A DNA stretch of 64,000 nt from Streptomyces sp. P3. GTDB lineage: Bacteria > Actinomycetota > Actinomycetes > Streptomycetales > Streptomycetaceae. A program made the translations under genes and the position numbers. The stretch spans positions 5,270,001 through 5,334,000 of the forward strand of contig NZ_CP028369.1 in assembly GCF_003032475.1 (NCBI RefSeq), given 5' to 3'. Below, piece by piece: positions 44,901 through 52,888 of the stretch (within the stretch, counting starts at the first letter, position 1; every line of letters begins with the position of its first letter). Below the pieces are notes generated by a model, which ran no database searches, had not been told where the DNA came from, and saw only the letters and a list, made by a program, of their open reading frames with translations.

Positions 44901-45524
44901 TACACGGTGTGGGGCGGCTATGCCTACGGCCGCGAACTGGACGGCCGTCCGGCCCGCGACGAGATGGAGACGGCCTACCGGCGGATCGCGGTGGCCGCGA
45001 AGAACACCGACACCCGCGAACACGACATCGCCGACTCCGACGACTACTTCCAGTACCACGGCGGCATGGTCGCCACCGTCCGCGCCCTGCGCGGCACCGC
45101 CCCCGAGGCGTACATCGGCGACTCCACCCGCCCCGAGACGGTCCGCACCCGCACGCTGGTCGAGGAGACCTCCCGCGTCTTCCGCGCCCGGGTCGTCAAC
45201 CCGAAGTGGATCGAGGCGATGCGTCGCCACGGCTACAAGGGCGCCTTCGAACTCGCCGCGACGGTGGACTACCTGTTCGGCTACGACGCCACCACCGGCG
45301 TGGTCGCCGACTGGATGTACGACAAGCTCACCGAGACCTACGTCCTGGATCCGACGAACCGCGAGTTCCTCCAACAGGCCAACCCGTGGGCGCTGCACGG
45401 CATCGCCGAGCGACTGCTGGAGGCGCAGTCGCGCGGGATGTGGGCCGAGCCCGACCCGGCGGTGCTGGAGCGGCTGCGCGAGGTGTACCTGGAGACGGAG
45501 GGCGACCTCGAGGGCGAGGACTGA
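41928..45524 (+). CDS. cobN: Aerobic cobaltochelatase large subunit CobN
   Basis: 1198 aa, the magnesium-chelatase H/CobN family. It shows the N-terminal domain, the Y-Y-R-A-H-H-M-S-G-N-T segment, A-Y-P-T-K-H-S-R-I-G-N-A-V-G-L-D-T-P, M-I-H-L-G-K-H-G-N-L-E-W-L-P-G-K (cofactor-binding region) and the C-terminal Y-L-F-G-Y-D-A-T-T-G. It inserts cobalt into hydrogenobyrinate a,c-diamide together with CobS/CobT-like ATPase subunits, which are not in this window. ATG 41928 follows a B12 riboswitch. It converges on the PP2C phosphatase gene. Confidence 0.95.
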   Translation: MILLLSTSDTDLLSARAAAGPVPYRFANPSRLVLDDLPALLDGADLVVVRLLGGVRAWQDGLDLLLADGRPVVVLTGEQAPDAQLMAASTVPVGIAAEAHAYLAHGGPANLEQLARFLSDTVLLTGHGFDSPASAPTWGPLERPARAGAPGVPTIAVLYYRAHHMSGNTAFVHALCDAVEASGARALPLYVASLRAPEPELIEELRAADAIVTTVLAAGGTRPAEASAGGDDESWDAGALTSLDVPILQALCLTSSRTDWETSDEGVSPLDAAGQIAVPEFDGRLITVPFSFKEIDADGLPAYVADPERAARVAGIAVRHARLRHIPPADKRLALVLSAYPTKHSRIGNAVGLDTPASAVALLRRLREEGYDFGTDAEVPGLASGDGDELIRALIEAGGHDQDWLTEEQLARNPVRIPAADYRRWFAALPEELRSAVEEHWGPPPGEMFVDRSRDPEGDIVLAALRFGNLLVLIQPPRGFGENPIAIYHDPDLPPSHHYLAAYRWIAARTEDGGFGADAMIHLGKHGNLEWLPGKNAGLSAACGPDAALGDLPLVYPFLVNDPGEGTQAKRRAHATLVDHLVPPMARADSYGDIARLEQLLDEYAQIASMDPAKLPAIRAQIWTLIQAAKLDHDLGLADRPDDDGFDDFLLHVDGWLCEVKDAQIRDGLHVLGNPPAGADRVNLVLAILRARQIWGGATALPGLREALGLDESAATRTTADEAEARARALVRAMEDAGWDPAAVPAEHGEQVAAVLEFAAREVVPRLAGTTAELDHAVHALAGGFVPAGPSGSPLRGLVNVLPTGRNFYSVDPKAVPSRLAWETGQALADSLLERYRTDNGEWPTSVGLSLWGTSAMRTAGDDVAEALALLGVRPVWDDASRRVTGVEPVPQEELGRPRIDVTLRISGFFRDAFPHTIGLLDDAVRLAASLDEPADVNHVRAHVRADLAAHGDERRATTRIFGSRPGTYGAGLLQLIDSRDWRTDADLAEVYTVWGGYAYGRELDGRPARDEMETAYRRIAVAAKNTDTREHDIADSDDYFQYHGGMVATVRALRGTAPEAYIGDSTRPETVRTRTLVEETSRVFRARVVNPKWIEAMRRHGYKGAFELAATVDYLFGYDATTGVVADWMYDKLTETYVLDPTNREFLQQANPWALHGIAERLLEAQSRGMWAEPDPAVLERLREVYLETEGDLEGED

Positions 45525-45578
45525 CCGGCCGCCCGGCCGCCCGGCCGCGTCCTCCGCCGCGACGCGTGGCGCGGGCGA

Positions 45579-45614
45579 CCGGCCCGGTTCCGCCGCGCGG
45601 CCGGACCGGGCCGG
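45579..45614. terminator. Bidirectional terminator between cobN and the phosphatase gene
   Basis: CCGGCCCGGT (45579-45588) pairs with ACCGGGCCGG (45605-45614). Just upstream, CCGGCCGCC is repeated three times in tandem (45528-45552). Confidence 0.6.
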
Positions 45615-45619
45615 GCTGG

Positions 45620-46750
45620 TCAGTACCTCGGCGCCCGGCGGACGGTCAGGACGGCGACGTCGTCGTGACGGCCGCCGTCCCCGGCGAAGTCCCGCGCGTC
45701 CTCGTGCAGGGCCCCGGGCAGTTCGGTGGGAGAGCGGTCGAGGTGCTTCATCAGCCGCTCGTCGAGCGGATAGAAGGTGCCGTCGGCGGCACGGGTCTCG
45801 GTGAGTCCGTCGGTGGTCAGCACCAGCGTGGCGCCGGCGGGGAACGCGAACCAGTCCACGGTCGTGGGCGCGACCGCCAGTTCGGCGAGCCCGAGCGGGA
45901 CGCCCGGGTCCACCGCGGCCGTGGTGACGGCGCCCTCGTGCACCAGCCGCGGGGGAATGTGGCCGCAGTTGACGATCTGCGCCTCGTCGTCCGCGTCGAC
46001 ACCGACGACGAGGGCGGTCACGAACCGTTCGTCGTCGCCGGTCTGTTCGGCGTAGGAGTTGTGCCGGACGACCGCGGCGTCCAGGGCGTCGACGAGCGCG
46101 GTGAGCGTGGGCTCCCGGTAGGCCGCCTCCCGGAAGGCGCCGATCACCGCGAACGCGGCGCCCACCGCGGTCAGGCCCTTGCCCTGCACGTCTCCGATGA
46201 GCACGCGGGTGCCCCACGGCGAGTCGACCACGTCGTAGATGTCGCCGCCGACGAGCCGGTCCTCCTGCACGGGCTCGTAGACACCGTTGACGAGGACGTC
46301 GTCGGTGACCAGGGGCAGAGGATGCAGGATGTGCCGCTGCATCGCGGCTGCGGTCGAGCGCAGCCGCAGCATCTCCTGTTCACGCGCGATGCGGCGGTGG
46401 CAGGCGTACACGGAGACGACGCCGAGGACCAGGGTGAGCAGCACCAGAAGACTGCGGTCCAGCCACCTGGCCCCGTCGCCGGCCCGCAGGAACAGGGTGA
46501 GGGAGACGAACAGGGTGGTCCACGCGGCGACGAACCTGGTCTGCTGCACGGTGCACAGCGCCGACGCCGTTCCCGGCAGGAACACCAGGAGTCCGAGCAG
46601 CCACACCTCGGACCCGGACAGCACGCCGAGCACCTCGACCAGCACCGTCACCGTGAGCACGCCGACGACCGTCTCGGCGTTGCCCGGGGGCTCGATGGCG
46701 TCGACGGCGTCGAGGGCGCCGGCAGGTCTCTTCCGACGTATACCGATCAT
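45620..46750 (-). CDS. Membrane PP2C-family (SpoIIE-type) serine phosphatase
   Basis: 376 aa. Four or so hydrophobic segments in residues 25-120 precede a SpoIIE/RsbU-type phosphatase domain. Metal-binding aspartates are seen in G-G-D-I-Y-D, G-D-V-Q-G-K-G, T-D-G-L-T-E and H-D-D-V-A-V-L-T-V. Such proteins dephosphorylate anti-anti-sigma factors in stress or development pathways. No anti-sigma partner is adjacent. ATG 46750 has GGGAGC upstream; earlier in-frame codons lack a site. Confidence 0.9.
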   Translation of the reverse strand: MIGIRRKRPAGALDAVDAIEPPGNAETVVGVLTVTVLVEVLGVLSGSEVWLLGLLVFLPGTASALCTVQQTRFVAAWTTLFVSLTLFLRAGDGARWLDRSLLVLLTLVLGVVSVYACHRRIAREQEMLRLRSTAAAMQRHILHPLPLVTDDVLVNGVYEPVQEDRLVGGDIYDVVDSPWGTRVLIGDVQGKGLTAVGAAFAVIGAFREAAYREPTLTALVDALDAAVVRHNSYAEQTGDDERFVTALVVGVDADDEAQIVNCGHIPPRLVHEGAVTTAAVDPGVPLGLAELAVAPTTVDWFAFPAGATLVLTTDGLTETRAADGTFYPLDERLMKHLDRSPTELPGALHEDARDFAGDGGRHDDVAVLTVRRAPRY

Positions 46751-46918
46751 GGGGGCTCCCGGGCGCGTGGCGATCCTCTCCACCTTAGACAGGCCTTCGG
46801 TCGGCGCGGCGGGTCGAGCCCACGGGGGCGAGCCGACGGGACGTGGCACGGGGCCGGGGGAGGACGCCGGCGCCGCCCCCGGCGCTCAGCCGGAGATCCG
46901 CAGCAGCAGCCTGCAGGT

Positions 46919-47225
46919 TCACGCGTAGCCGCCCATCGGCTCGTGGGCGCCGGCCGCGTCCGCCAGGGGGGAACTCCGCGGTGACCGGAACCCGCACCGG
47001 ACCCTCGGCCCCGGTGTGCAGGGCGCGCTCGGTGAGCGAGCGGAGCTCCTCGGGCGCCGACCGGGCCGGGCTCAGTGGGCGGAACCGGCGGCGGAGCGGC
47101 CCCCTCGTACAACTCGGGCTGCCCCACCTGGCACGGCGGCGCCCCGCTCGCGTTGCCGAAGGACACCGGACGTCCGAAGACGGCCGGCGCGTCGAGGCCG
47201 CGGGGTGGTGACATCCGGCAGTTGG
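46919..47225 (-). pseudogene. Degraded zinc-type alcohol dehydrogenase/quinone oxidoreductase C-terminus
   Basis: Three successive minus-strand reading frames together spell the end of a medium-chain dehydrogenase. The first gives A-V-F-G-R-P-V-S-F-G-N-A-S-G-A-P-P then Q-V-G-Q-P-E-L-Y-E. The second gives A-P-E-E-L-R-S-L-T-E-R-A-L then V-R-V-P-V-T-A-E-F-P-P. The third gives A-D-A-A-G-A-H-E-P-M-G-G-Y-A and a stop at 46921-46919. One frameshift sits at the G-run 46966-46971. The N-terminal catalytic and cofactor domains are missing. Confidence 0.65.
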
Positions 47226-47330
47226 GCGCGGCGGGCCCGTCGACCGCGCCGAGCGCCCCGTGACGCGCCGGCCCCGTGCGGGCCGCGCCCTCGCCGACCG
47301 AATCGCCCGCGTCGGCCGGCGTCCCGCGCG

Positions 47331-47786
47331 CTAGGGTCGCGGCCAGGGGCGCCCGCCGATGGCCTCGATGCCGTTGTTGAAGCGCCGCAGGTATCCCGCG
47401 AAGGCGGCGACGTCGTCGTCGGACCAGTCGTGCATCACCTGGTCCAGGATCTCGACGATCCCCTCCCGCTCCGCGTCCAGCAGGCGCAGTCCCTCCTCGG
47501 TGAGCCGGAACTTGCGGGCCATCCCGCCCTCCGGGTCGGGGATGCGCTCGATCAGCCCCGCGCGCATCGCCGCCGCCGTCTGTCGGTTGAGGGTGGAGAC
47601 GTCCAGGCCGAAGGCGTCGCTGAGTTCCCCGATCGACATGGGCCCCTGCACCCGGATCCGGCTCAGCAGGATGTAGGCGCTGCGCTCCAGGACGCTGTTC
47701 TTGCGGCGGCCGCCCCGCTGGTTCAGGAACGTGTGACGGCTCAGCAGCATCTGCTCGTACTCGACCTCGTGGGCGGGCGTCTCCAT
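47331..47786 (-). CDS. MarR-family transcriptional regulator
   Basis: 151 aa winged-helix regulator: L-E-R-S-A-Y-I-L-L-S-R-I, M-S-I-G-E-L-S-D-A-F-G-L-D-V-S-T-L-N-R-Q recognition helix, R-K-F-R-L-T-E-E-G wing. It diverges from an MFS efflux gene with 102 bp between starts that contain a nested 35-bp palindrome. It very probably represses both genes and is released by a transported compound. A dehydrogenase remnant lies just downstream, possibly a former operon member. Confidence 0.92.
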   Translation of the reverse strand: METPAHEVEYEQMLLSRHTFLNQRGGRRKNSVLERSAYILLSRIRVQGPMSIGELSDAFGLDVSTLNRQTAAAMRAGLIERIPDPEGGMARKFRLTEEGLRLLDAEREGIVEILDQVMHDWSDDDVAAFAGYLRRFNNGIEAIGGRPWPRP

Positions 47787-47824
47787 GGGTCCATCCTGAC
47801 ATGCCGGTATGCATGGGCCACATC

Positions 47825-47859
47825 ATGTGCGTGATACACAAGGCGTGTACGATGCACAT
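47825..47859. promoter_or_regulatory. Nested palindromic operator between marR and MFS gene
   Basis: ATGTGC-N4-TACAC-N5-GTGTA-N4-GCACAT is symmetric about 47842. The outer arms are 47825-47830 and 47854-47859; the inner arms are 47835-47839 and 47845-47849. This is an ideal dimer-of-dimers site for the divergent MarR protein. Confidence 0.75.
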
Positions 47860-47888
47860 TCTCACGCACCACTTCCCGAGGAGTCCCT

Positions 47889-49352
47889 ATGGGCGCCCCC
47901 GCCCCCGCCCCCCGGCCCGCGGCCGGTCCCGGCGCCGTGATCGCCACGCTGGCCTTCGCCGGCACCACGGCGGCGATCATGCAGACGCTGGTCACGCCGC
48001 TGATCGCCGAACTGCCCCAGATCCTGGACACCTCGTCCTCGAACGCGGCCTGGGTGATCACGGTCACGCTGCTGGTGGCGGCCGTGTGCGTGCCCGTCGT
48101 CGGCCGCCTCGGCGACCTCGTGGGCAAGCGCCGGATGCTGTTGGCCTGCTCGGTGCCGCTCGTCGTCGGCTCGGTGGTCTGCGCGTTCGCCTCCGACGTG
48201 GTGACGATGATCGTGGGGCGCGGACTCCAGGGCATGGGTATGGGCATGGTGCCTCTGGGCATCGCGCTGCTGCGGGACGTCGTGCCCGCCGAGAAGCTCA
48301 GCGGCTCCATCGCGCTGGTCAGCGCCTCCATGGGCATCGGCGGCGCGATCGGCCTGCCGCTGGCCGCGGCGGTCGCCCAGTACGCGAACTGGCGGGTGCT
48401 GTTCTGGGGCTCCGCCGCGCTGGCCGCCGTCGTCGCCGCCTTGATCTACACGCTCGTCCCGGACGTCCCGGCAGGCGCCAAGGGCCAGCGCTTCGACCTG
48501 CCCGGCGCGATCGGCCTCGGTATCGGCCTGGTCTGCCTGTTGCTCGGCGTCTCCAAGGGCGCCGACTGGGGCTGGACCTCGGGCACCACGCTCGGCATGT
48601 TCGCCGCCGCCCTCGTGGCACTGGCCGGCTGGGGCCTGTGGGAGGTGCGCACCACCGACCCGCTGATCGACCTGCGCACCACGGCCCGCCCCCGGGTGCT
48701 GCTGACCAACCTCGCCTCCGTCTTCATCGGCTTCGGCATGTACGCGAGCATGCTGGTGATGCCGCAACTGCTCCAGTTCCCGGAGGCCACCGGTTACGGA
48801 CTCGGCCAGTCGATGCTCGCGGCAGGTCTGTGGATGGCGCCCGGCGGCCTGACGATGATGCTGGTCTCGCCGCTCGGCGGGAAGCTGACCAACGCCCGCG
48901 GCCCCAAGTTCACGCTGGTCTGCGGAGCCCTGGTGCTGGCGGCCGGCTACTTCGTCTCGCTGGCGCTGACGGGGTCCGCCTGGGGAGTCATGCTGGTCAC
49001 CCTCGTCACCAGCGGTGGCGTGGGCCTCGCGTACGGGGCGATGCCCGCCCTGATCATGAGCTCGGTCCCGCTGACCGAGACCGCTGCCGCCAACGGCTTC
49101 AACACCCTGATGCGCTCGCTCGGCACCTCGATCGGTTCCGCCGTCATCGGGGTGATCCTCTCCCAGATGACCACGACCATGGGTGGTCACACCTTCGCCT
49201 CCGAGGACGGATTCCGCACCGCGCTCCTCGTCGGCGGCGGCCTCGCGCTGGTCTCCGCGGCCATCGCGGCCGCCATCCCCGCCGCGCGTGCCGCGGCCGC
49301 GGGCGCAGACGTCACCGGCCCGGTGGCCGAGGCCGAGCAGGCCAGGGTCTGA
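47889..49352 (+). CDS. MFS drug efflux transporter (DHA2, 14-TM)
   Basis: 487 aa with about fourteen hydrophobic helices. The motif A segment after TM2 is G-R-L-G-D-L-V-G-K-R-R, and P-L-G-I-A-L-L-R-D and G-G-A-I-G-L-P-L belong to motif C of antiporters. This matches the DHA2/EmrB-QacA proton-coupled exporters. GAGGAG precedes ATG 47889. Control by the divergent MarR is expected. It is followed by the 36-bp tandem hairpin repeat. Confidence 0.92.
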   Translation: MGAPAPAPRPAAGPGAVIATLAFAGTTAAIMQTLVTPLIAELPQILDTSSSNAAWVITVTLLVAAVCVPVVGRLGDLVGKRRMLLACSVPLVVGSVVCAFASDVVTMIVGRGLQGMGMGMVPLGIALLRDVVPAEKLSGSIALVSASMGIGGAIGLPLAAAVAQYANWRVLFWGSAALAAVVAALIYTLVPDVPAGAKGQRFDLPGAIGLGIGLVCLLLGVSKGADWGWTSGTTLGMFAAALVALAGWGLWEVRTTDPLIDLRTTARPRVLLTNLASVFIGFGMYASMLVMPQLLQFPEATGYGLGQSMLAAGLWMAPGGLTMMLVSPLGGKLTNARGPKFTLVCGALVLAAGYFVSLALTGSAWGVMLVTLVTSGGVGLAYGAMPALIMSSVPLTETAAANGFNTLMRSLGTSIGSAVIGVILSQMTTTMGGHTFASEDGFRTALLVGGGLALVSAAIAAAIPAARAAAAGADVTGPVAEAEQARV

Positions 49353-49410
49353 GCGGACCGGGAACACAGGCCGGGGGCGAACGCGTCGGTCGCCCCCCGT
49401 TCCGGGCGAG

Positions 49411-49518
49411 TGCCCACGCCGGTTCCGCTGGGCATCAGGGTGCGATTGCCCACGCCGGTTCTCCTGGGCATCCCCGTGCGAGTGCCCACGCCGGTTGCCC
49501 TGGGCGTTGCCGTGCGTG
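49411..49518. repeat. 36-bp tandem repeat, each unit a hairpin
   Basis: Three full units begin at 49411, 49447 and 49483, each with TGCCCACGCCGGTT, then four variable bases, then TGGGC. TGCCCA and TGGGCA can pair, and variation is concentrated in the loop and at the unit end. A part-unit precedes and follows. It lies in the 200-bp gap between convergent MFS and pucR-like genes and may work as a terminator array. Confidence 0.85.
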
Positions 49519-49552
49519 TTCCGCCTCGGGCGCGCGCCCTCGCCGACGCGCC

Positions 49553-50551
49553 TTACGGCCGGGTCAGCCATCGCATCGTCATGGCGAGGTGCAGCCGCAG
49601 CCGGCCCTGCGGGGTGCGCACCGGCCAGCCCAGGAGGTGTTCGGCGTGGGCCAGCCGGTCCTGGAGAGTGGAGTGGTGCACGTTGGCCTCGGCGGCCGCC
49701 GCCCGCAGGCTCGCCGTCGAGGTGACCGCGTACAGCGTGGTCAGCAGCCAGGGCGCGTCCGCGGCGGCGGTGTCCAACGCCCGGACGTCCGGCGGCGGTT
49801 CGGAGCCCGGAGCGATGATCTCGGCCAGCAGCGCGATCCCGCCGAGCTCATCGGCAGACACCACCCGGGGCCCGGGATCGAGCGCTCCTCCTTCCGCGGT
49901 GAACCGCAGCGCGGTCCGGGCGGCGTCCCACGACCCGGGCAGCTCCAGCACGGGCACGGCCGGGCCGACCCCGGTGCGGACGGCGGGCGGCTCGGCGGCG
50001 ACGGGTGCGGCGGGCGCGGGGACGACGCCGGGCCGGCCCGCCGGGGTGGCGAGGGCGCGGGCCGGTGCGCGGAGGTCGAGGCCGAGGCGGCGGGCGGCGT
50101 GCAGCCTGGCCGGTTCGGCGGCGGTGGCGTCCAGGAGCGTCTCGACGAGGGCGGGATCGTCCAGCGGGGCCCGGCCGCGGGTGCGGTCCAGGACGAGCCG
50201 GGCCGCTCCGGCGGCGCGCTCCAGGATCACCGCGTCGACCACGCTCGGCGTCGCGTCGGCGCGTTCCAGCCAGAGGGCGGGCGCCCCGTCCGGGGTCAGC
50301 GCGGCGGACGGCCACGCGGGGTCCGGCGGCAGGCCGCAGTCCCGCCGGACGCCGTCGGGCTCGACCCGGATCCGCACCCGCCGGTCGGCGTCGACGAGCC
50401 GCGCGGGCACCCCGGCGAGCACCGCCGCCCCGCGCACCAGAGCCTCGACCCCGGCGCGGCCCTCCGTCAGCCGGTCGAAGTAGGCGATGACGCGCAGGGC
50501 GGCGCCGGCGTCCGGATCCAGTGCCGTCAGACGCCCCGCCAGCTCTTTCAT
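49553..50551 (-). CDS. PucR-type helix-turn-helix regulator
   Basis: 332 aa. There is a long Ala/Arg-rich N-terminal and middle region without a recognised sensor. The C-terminal PucR helix-turn-helix (T-S-T-A-S-L-R-A-A-A-A-E-A-N-V-H-H-S-T-L-Q-D-R) ends L-G-W-P-V-R-T-P-Q-G-R-L-R-L-H-L-A. It lies 55 bp downstream of the esterase gene on the same strand, so it may regulate that gene. ATG 50551 has a poor ribosome site, leaving the start uncertain. Confidence 0.83.
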   Translation of the reverse strand: MKELAGRLTALDPDAGAALRVIAYFDRLTEGRAGVEALVRGAAVLAGVPARLVDADRRVRIRVEPDGVRRDCGLPPDPAWPSAALTPDGAPALWLERADATPSVVDAVILERAAGAARLVLDRTRGRAPLDDPALVETLLDATAAEPARLHAARRLGLDLRAPARALATPAGRPGVVPAPAAPVAAEPPAVRTGVGPAVPVLELPGSWDAARTALRFTAEGGALDPGPRVVSADELGGIALLAEIIAPGSEPPPDVRALDTAAADAPWLLTTLYAVTSTASLRAAAAEANVHHSTLQDRLAHAEHLLGWPVRTPQGRLRLHLAMTMRWLTRP

Positions 50552-50606
50552 ACGCTCATCATGCGGTACGTCCCCCTCGGTGAGGAGAGCTGGGGCCCCG
50601 CCCCGA

Positions 50607-51581
50607 CTACTCGGCGAGCAGCCTGCGCAGCCAGTCCAGATGGGCGGCCCGGGCCGACTTCGACAGTGTGGCCTGCGGCGCGAAACCGTCGAAGCCGTGG
50701 AAGCCGCCCGGCCACACGTGCAGTTCGGCGATCCCGCCGGCCTGCCAGATCCGGGAGGCGTAGCCGACGACCTCGTCCCGGAAGGTCTCGGCGGAGCCCA
50801 CGTCGAGGAAGGCGGGCGGCAGCCCGGACAGGTCCTCGGCGCGGGCGGGCGCCGCGTACGGCGACACGTCCGGGCCGCCGCGCGCCGCCCCGAGCAGCGC
50901 CGTCCAGCCGGTGTCGTTGGCGGTCCGGTCCCACACACCGAGGCCCGCCATCTGGTGGGAGGAGACGGTGTCGTTGCGATCGTCCAGCATCGGGCACATC
51001 AGCAGCTGGCCGATCGGCCGCGGGCCGCCGCGGTCGCGCAGCAGCAGGGCGAGCGCGGCGGTCAGCCCACCGCCCGCGCTGGTGCCGGCGATCACGATGC
51101 GGTCCGGGTCCGCGCCCAGCTCCTTGGCGTGCTCCGCCGTCCACAGCAGCCCGGCGTACACGTCCTCGACGGGCGCCGGGTGCGGGTGCTCGGGCGCGAG
51201 GCGGTACTCCACCGACACCACGACCAGGTCCAGCGCCCGCGCCCAGTCCAGTGCCACGTCCACGCCGGCCCGGTTGTTGCCGAGGACCATGCCGCCGCCG
51301 TGCACGTGGTAGACGACGGGGCGCGGGCGGTCGGGGGCCGGTGCGACGGGGCGGCAGATCAGCAGGGAGATCTCCGGGACGCCCTTCGGCCCCGGCACGG
51401 TGCGGTCCTCGACCTCGAAGGCGCCGCCCGCCGTCAGGTCCAGCTGGGACAGCAGTGCCAGGGCCGGGCCCTGGCGGACGGCCTCGATGTCCTCCATGGC
51501 CATGCCCGGCTGGATCATGTCCTTGATCAGTTCCAGTGCGGCGGCGAGTTCCGGGTCGAACGGCGGTGGGACGGATGTCAT
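50607..51581 (-). CDS. Alpha/beta hydrolase of the hormone-sensitive-lipase family
   Basis: 324 aa esterase: oxyanion-hole H-V-H-G-G-G, nucleophile elbow G-T-S-A-G-G, acid Asp in D-E-V-V-G-Y-A, and catalytic His in P-G-G-F-H-G-F-D. It likely cleaves short-chain esters or lactones. GAGGAG lies 6 nt before ATG 51581. It is followed by the PucR-like regulator, suggesting a two-gene unit. Confidence 0.92.
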   Translation of the reverse strand: MTSVPPPFDPELAAALELIKDMIQPGMAMEDIEAVRQGPALALLSQLDLTAGGAFEVEDRTVPGPKGVPEISLLICRPVAPAPDRPRPVVYHVHGGGMVLGNNRAGVDVALDWARALDLVVVSVEYRLAPEHPHPAPVEDVYAGLLWTAEHAKELGADPDRIVIAGTSAGGGLTAALALLLRDRGGPRPIGQLLMCPMLDDRNDTVSSHQMAGLGVWDRTANDTGWTALLGAARGGPDVSPYAAPARAEDLSGLPPAFLDVGSAETFRDEVVGYASRIWQAGGIAELHVWPGGFHGFDGFAPQATLSKSARAAHLDWLRRLLAE

Positions 51582-51643
51582 GGCGTCTCCTCGACGGGGT
51601 GGCTCCTGCGGCCATGGTCCGCGCCCGCGCACCCGGCGGAGCG

Positions 51644-51679
51644 CCGCCGTTCGGCGGAACCTGCCCGCCGTTCGGCGGG
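51644..51679. repeat. Two adjacent copies of a short hairpin
   Basis: CCGCCG-TT-CGGCGG (51644-51657) and CCCGCCG-TT-CGGCGGG (51664-51679). They lie in the divergent gap between the esterase and terC genes. Confidence 0.6.
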
Positions 51680-51805
51680 TGGCATCCCCGGACGCGTCCG
51701 CGCCTCGCCTGGACGTGACCTTTTGTTCATCTGCGAAGGGTGGACAAGCGGTGGATCACGCGACAACGATTTTCACCCCCCACACCGGCACCAGGAGTAT
51801 GACCC

Positions 51806-52777
51806 GTGAACGTCTCCCTCTCCGTCTGGCTGATGACCGTCGCGGCGCTGTGCGCGCTCGTCGCCGTCGACTTCTTCATAGGCCGCAAGCCGCACGACGT
51901 CTCGCTCAAGGAGGCCGGGACCTGGACGATCGTCTGGGTCGTGCTGGCCTGCCTGTTCGGTCTCGGCGTCTTCGTCTTCGGCGGCGGCAGGCCCACGGGC
52001 GAGTTCTTCGCCGGGTACATCACCGAGAAGTCGCTGAGTGTGGACAACCTCTTCGTGTTCGTCCTGATCATGGGCAAGTTCGCGGTGCCCTCGCAGTACC
52101 AGCAGCGGGTCCTCATGGTGGGCGTGCTGGTGGCCCTCGTGCTGCGCGCCCTGTTCATCGCGGCCGGCGCGGCGATCATCTCGACGTTCTCCTGGGTCTT
52201 CTACCTGTTCGGCGCCTTCCTGATCTGGACGGCGTGGAAGCTGGTCCAGGACGCCAGGAAGGGCGCGCACGAGGAGGAGTTCGAGGAGAGCAAGCTGCTC
52301 AAGGCCGTGGAGAAGCGTTTCGGCGTGGCGGACCGCTACCACGGCACCAAGCTGTGGATCGAGCAGAACGGCCGGCGGGTCATGACCCCGATGCTGGTCG
52401 TGATGCTGGCGATCGGCTCCACGGACGTGCTCTTCGCCCTCGACTCGATCCCGGCGATCTACGGGCTGACCGAGGACCCGTACATCGTCTTCACCGCCAA
52501 CGCCTTCGCGCTGATGGGTCTCCGCCAGCTGTACTTCCTCATCGGCGGCCTGCTGAGGAAGCTGGTCCACCTCAGCTACGGCCTGTCGATCATCCTCGGC
52601 TTCATCGGCGTCAAGCTGCTGCTGCACGCGCTGCACGAGTCCGGGGTGCACGTGCCCGAGATCGGCATTCCGTTCTCGCTCGGCTTCATCGTGCTCGTCC
52701 TCGCCGTGACGACCTTCACCAGCCTGCGGGCGGCCGGGCGGCAGGAGGAGGCCGCGCCGGACACGTCAGCCGTGTGA
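51806..52777 (+). CDS. TerC-family integral membrane protein
   Basis: 323 aa with eight or nine membrane helices and conserved membrane-embedded acidic motifs: V-A-V-D-F-F-I-G, S-V-D-N-L-F-V-F and G-S-T-D-V-L-F-A-L-D-S-I-P-A-I. TerC/Alx proteins are linked to tellurite resistance and to manganese export. No tellurite-resistance operon and no yybP-ykoY riboswitch are visible, so a metal-homeostasis role is only inferred. GTG 51806 has AGGAG 8 nt upstream. Confidence 0.92.
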   Translation: MNVSLSVWLMTVAALCALVAVDFFIGRKPHDVSLKEAGTWTIVWVVLACLFGLGVFVFGGGRPTGEFFAGYITEKSLSVDNLFVFVLIMGKFAVPSQYQQRVLMVGVLVALVLRALFIAAGAAIISTFSWVFYLFGAFLIWTAWKLVQDARKGAHEEEFEESKLLKAVEKRFGVADRYHGTKLWIEQNGRRVMTPMLVVMLAIGSTDVLFALDSIPAIYGLTEDPYIVFTANAFALMGLRQLYFLIGGLLRKLVHLSYGLSIILGFIGVKLLLHALHESGVHVPEIGIPFSLGFIVLVLAVTTFTSLRAAGRQEEAAPDTSAV

Positions 52778-52834
52778 CGGCTCCGCGGCGCGGCCCCCTC
52801 GGGACGGTCTCCTCCGGCAGGGGCGCCGCGATCA

Positions 52835-52888
52835 CGTGACCGGGCGCCCGGTCACGGCAGGGGCGCCCGCGCCTAGGGCGCGGGCGCC
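52835..52888. terminator. Double hairpin between terC and the FkbM methyltransferase gene
   Basis: First, a 22-bp perfect palindrome with half-site CGTGACCGGGC (52835-52856). Second, GGCGCCCGCGCC (52862-52873) pairs with 52877-52888 around the loop TAG. The second stem contains the last codons and stop of the minus-strand gene. The genes converge here. Confidence 0.68.

Noticed and set aside
41763..46217. A 1,484-codon open frame antisense to cobN and the phosphatase gene
   Set aside because: It is the high-GC shadow of cobN: Arg/Gly/Val-rich, low complexity, no family motif and no ribosome site.
46785..46997. A 70-codon minus-strand CDS
   Set aside because: It begins inside the dehydrogenase remnant and continues past the remnant's stop in another frame; better explained as part of a pseudogene.
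49411..49518. CRISPR array
   Set aside because: Whole 36-bp units repeat with only a few variable bases; there are no unique spacers and no cas genes.
51582..51805. yybP-ykoY manganese riboswitch upstream of terC
   Set aside because: The conserved riboswitch core is not visible; only a short double hairpin and a normal ribosome site are seen.
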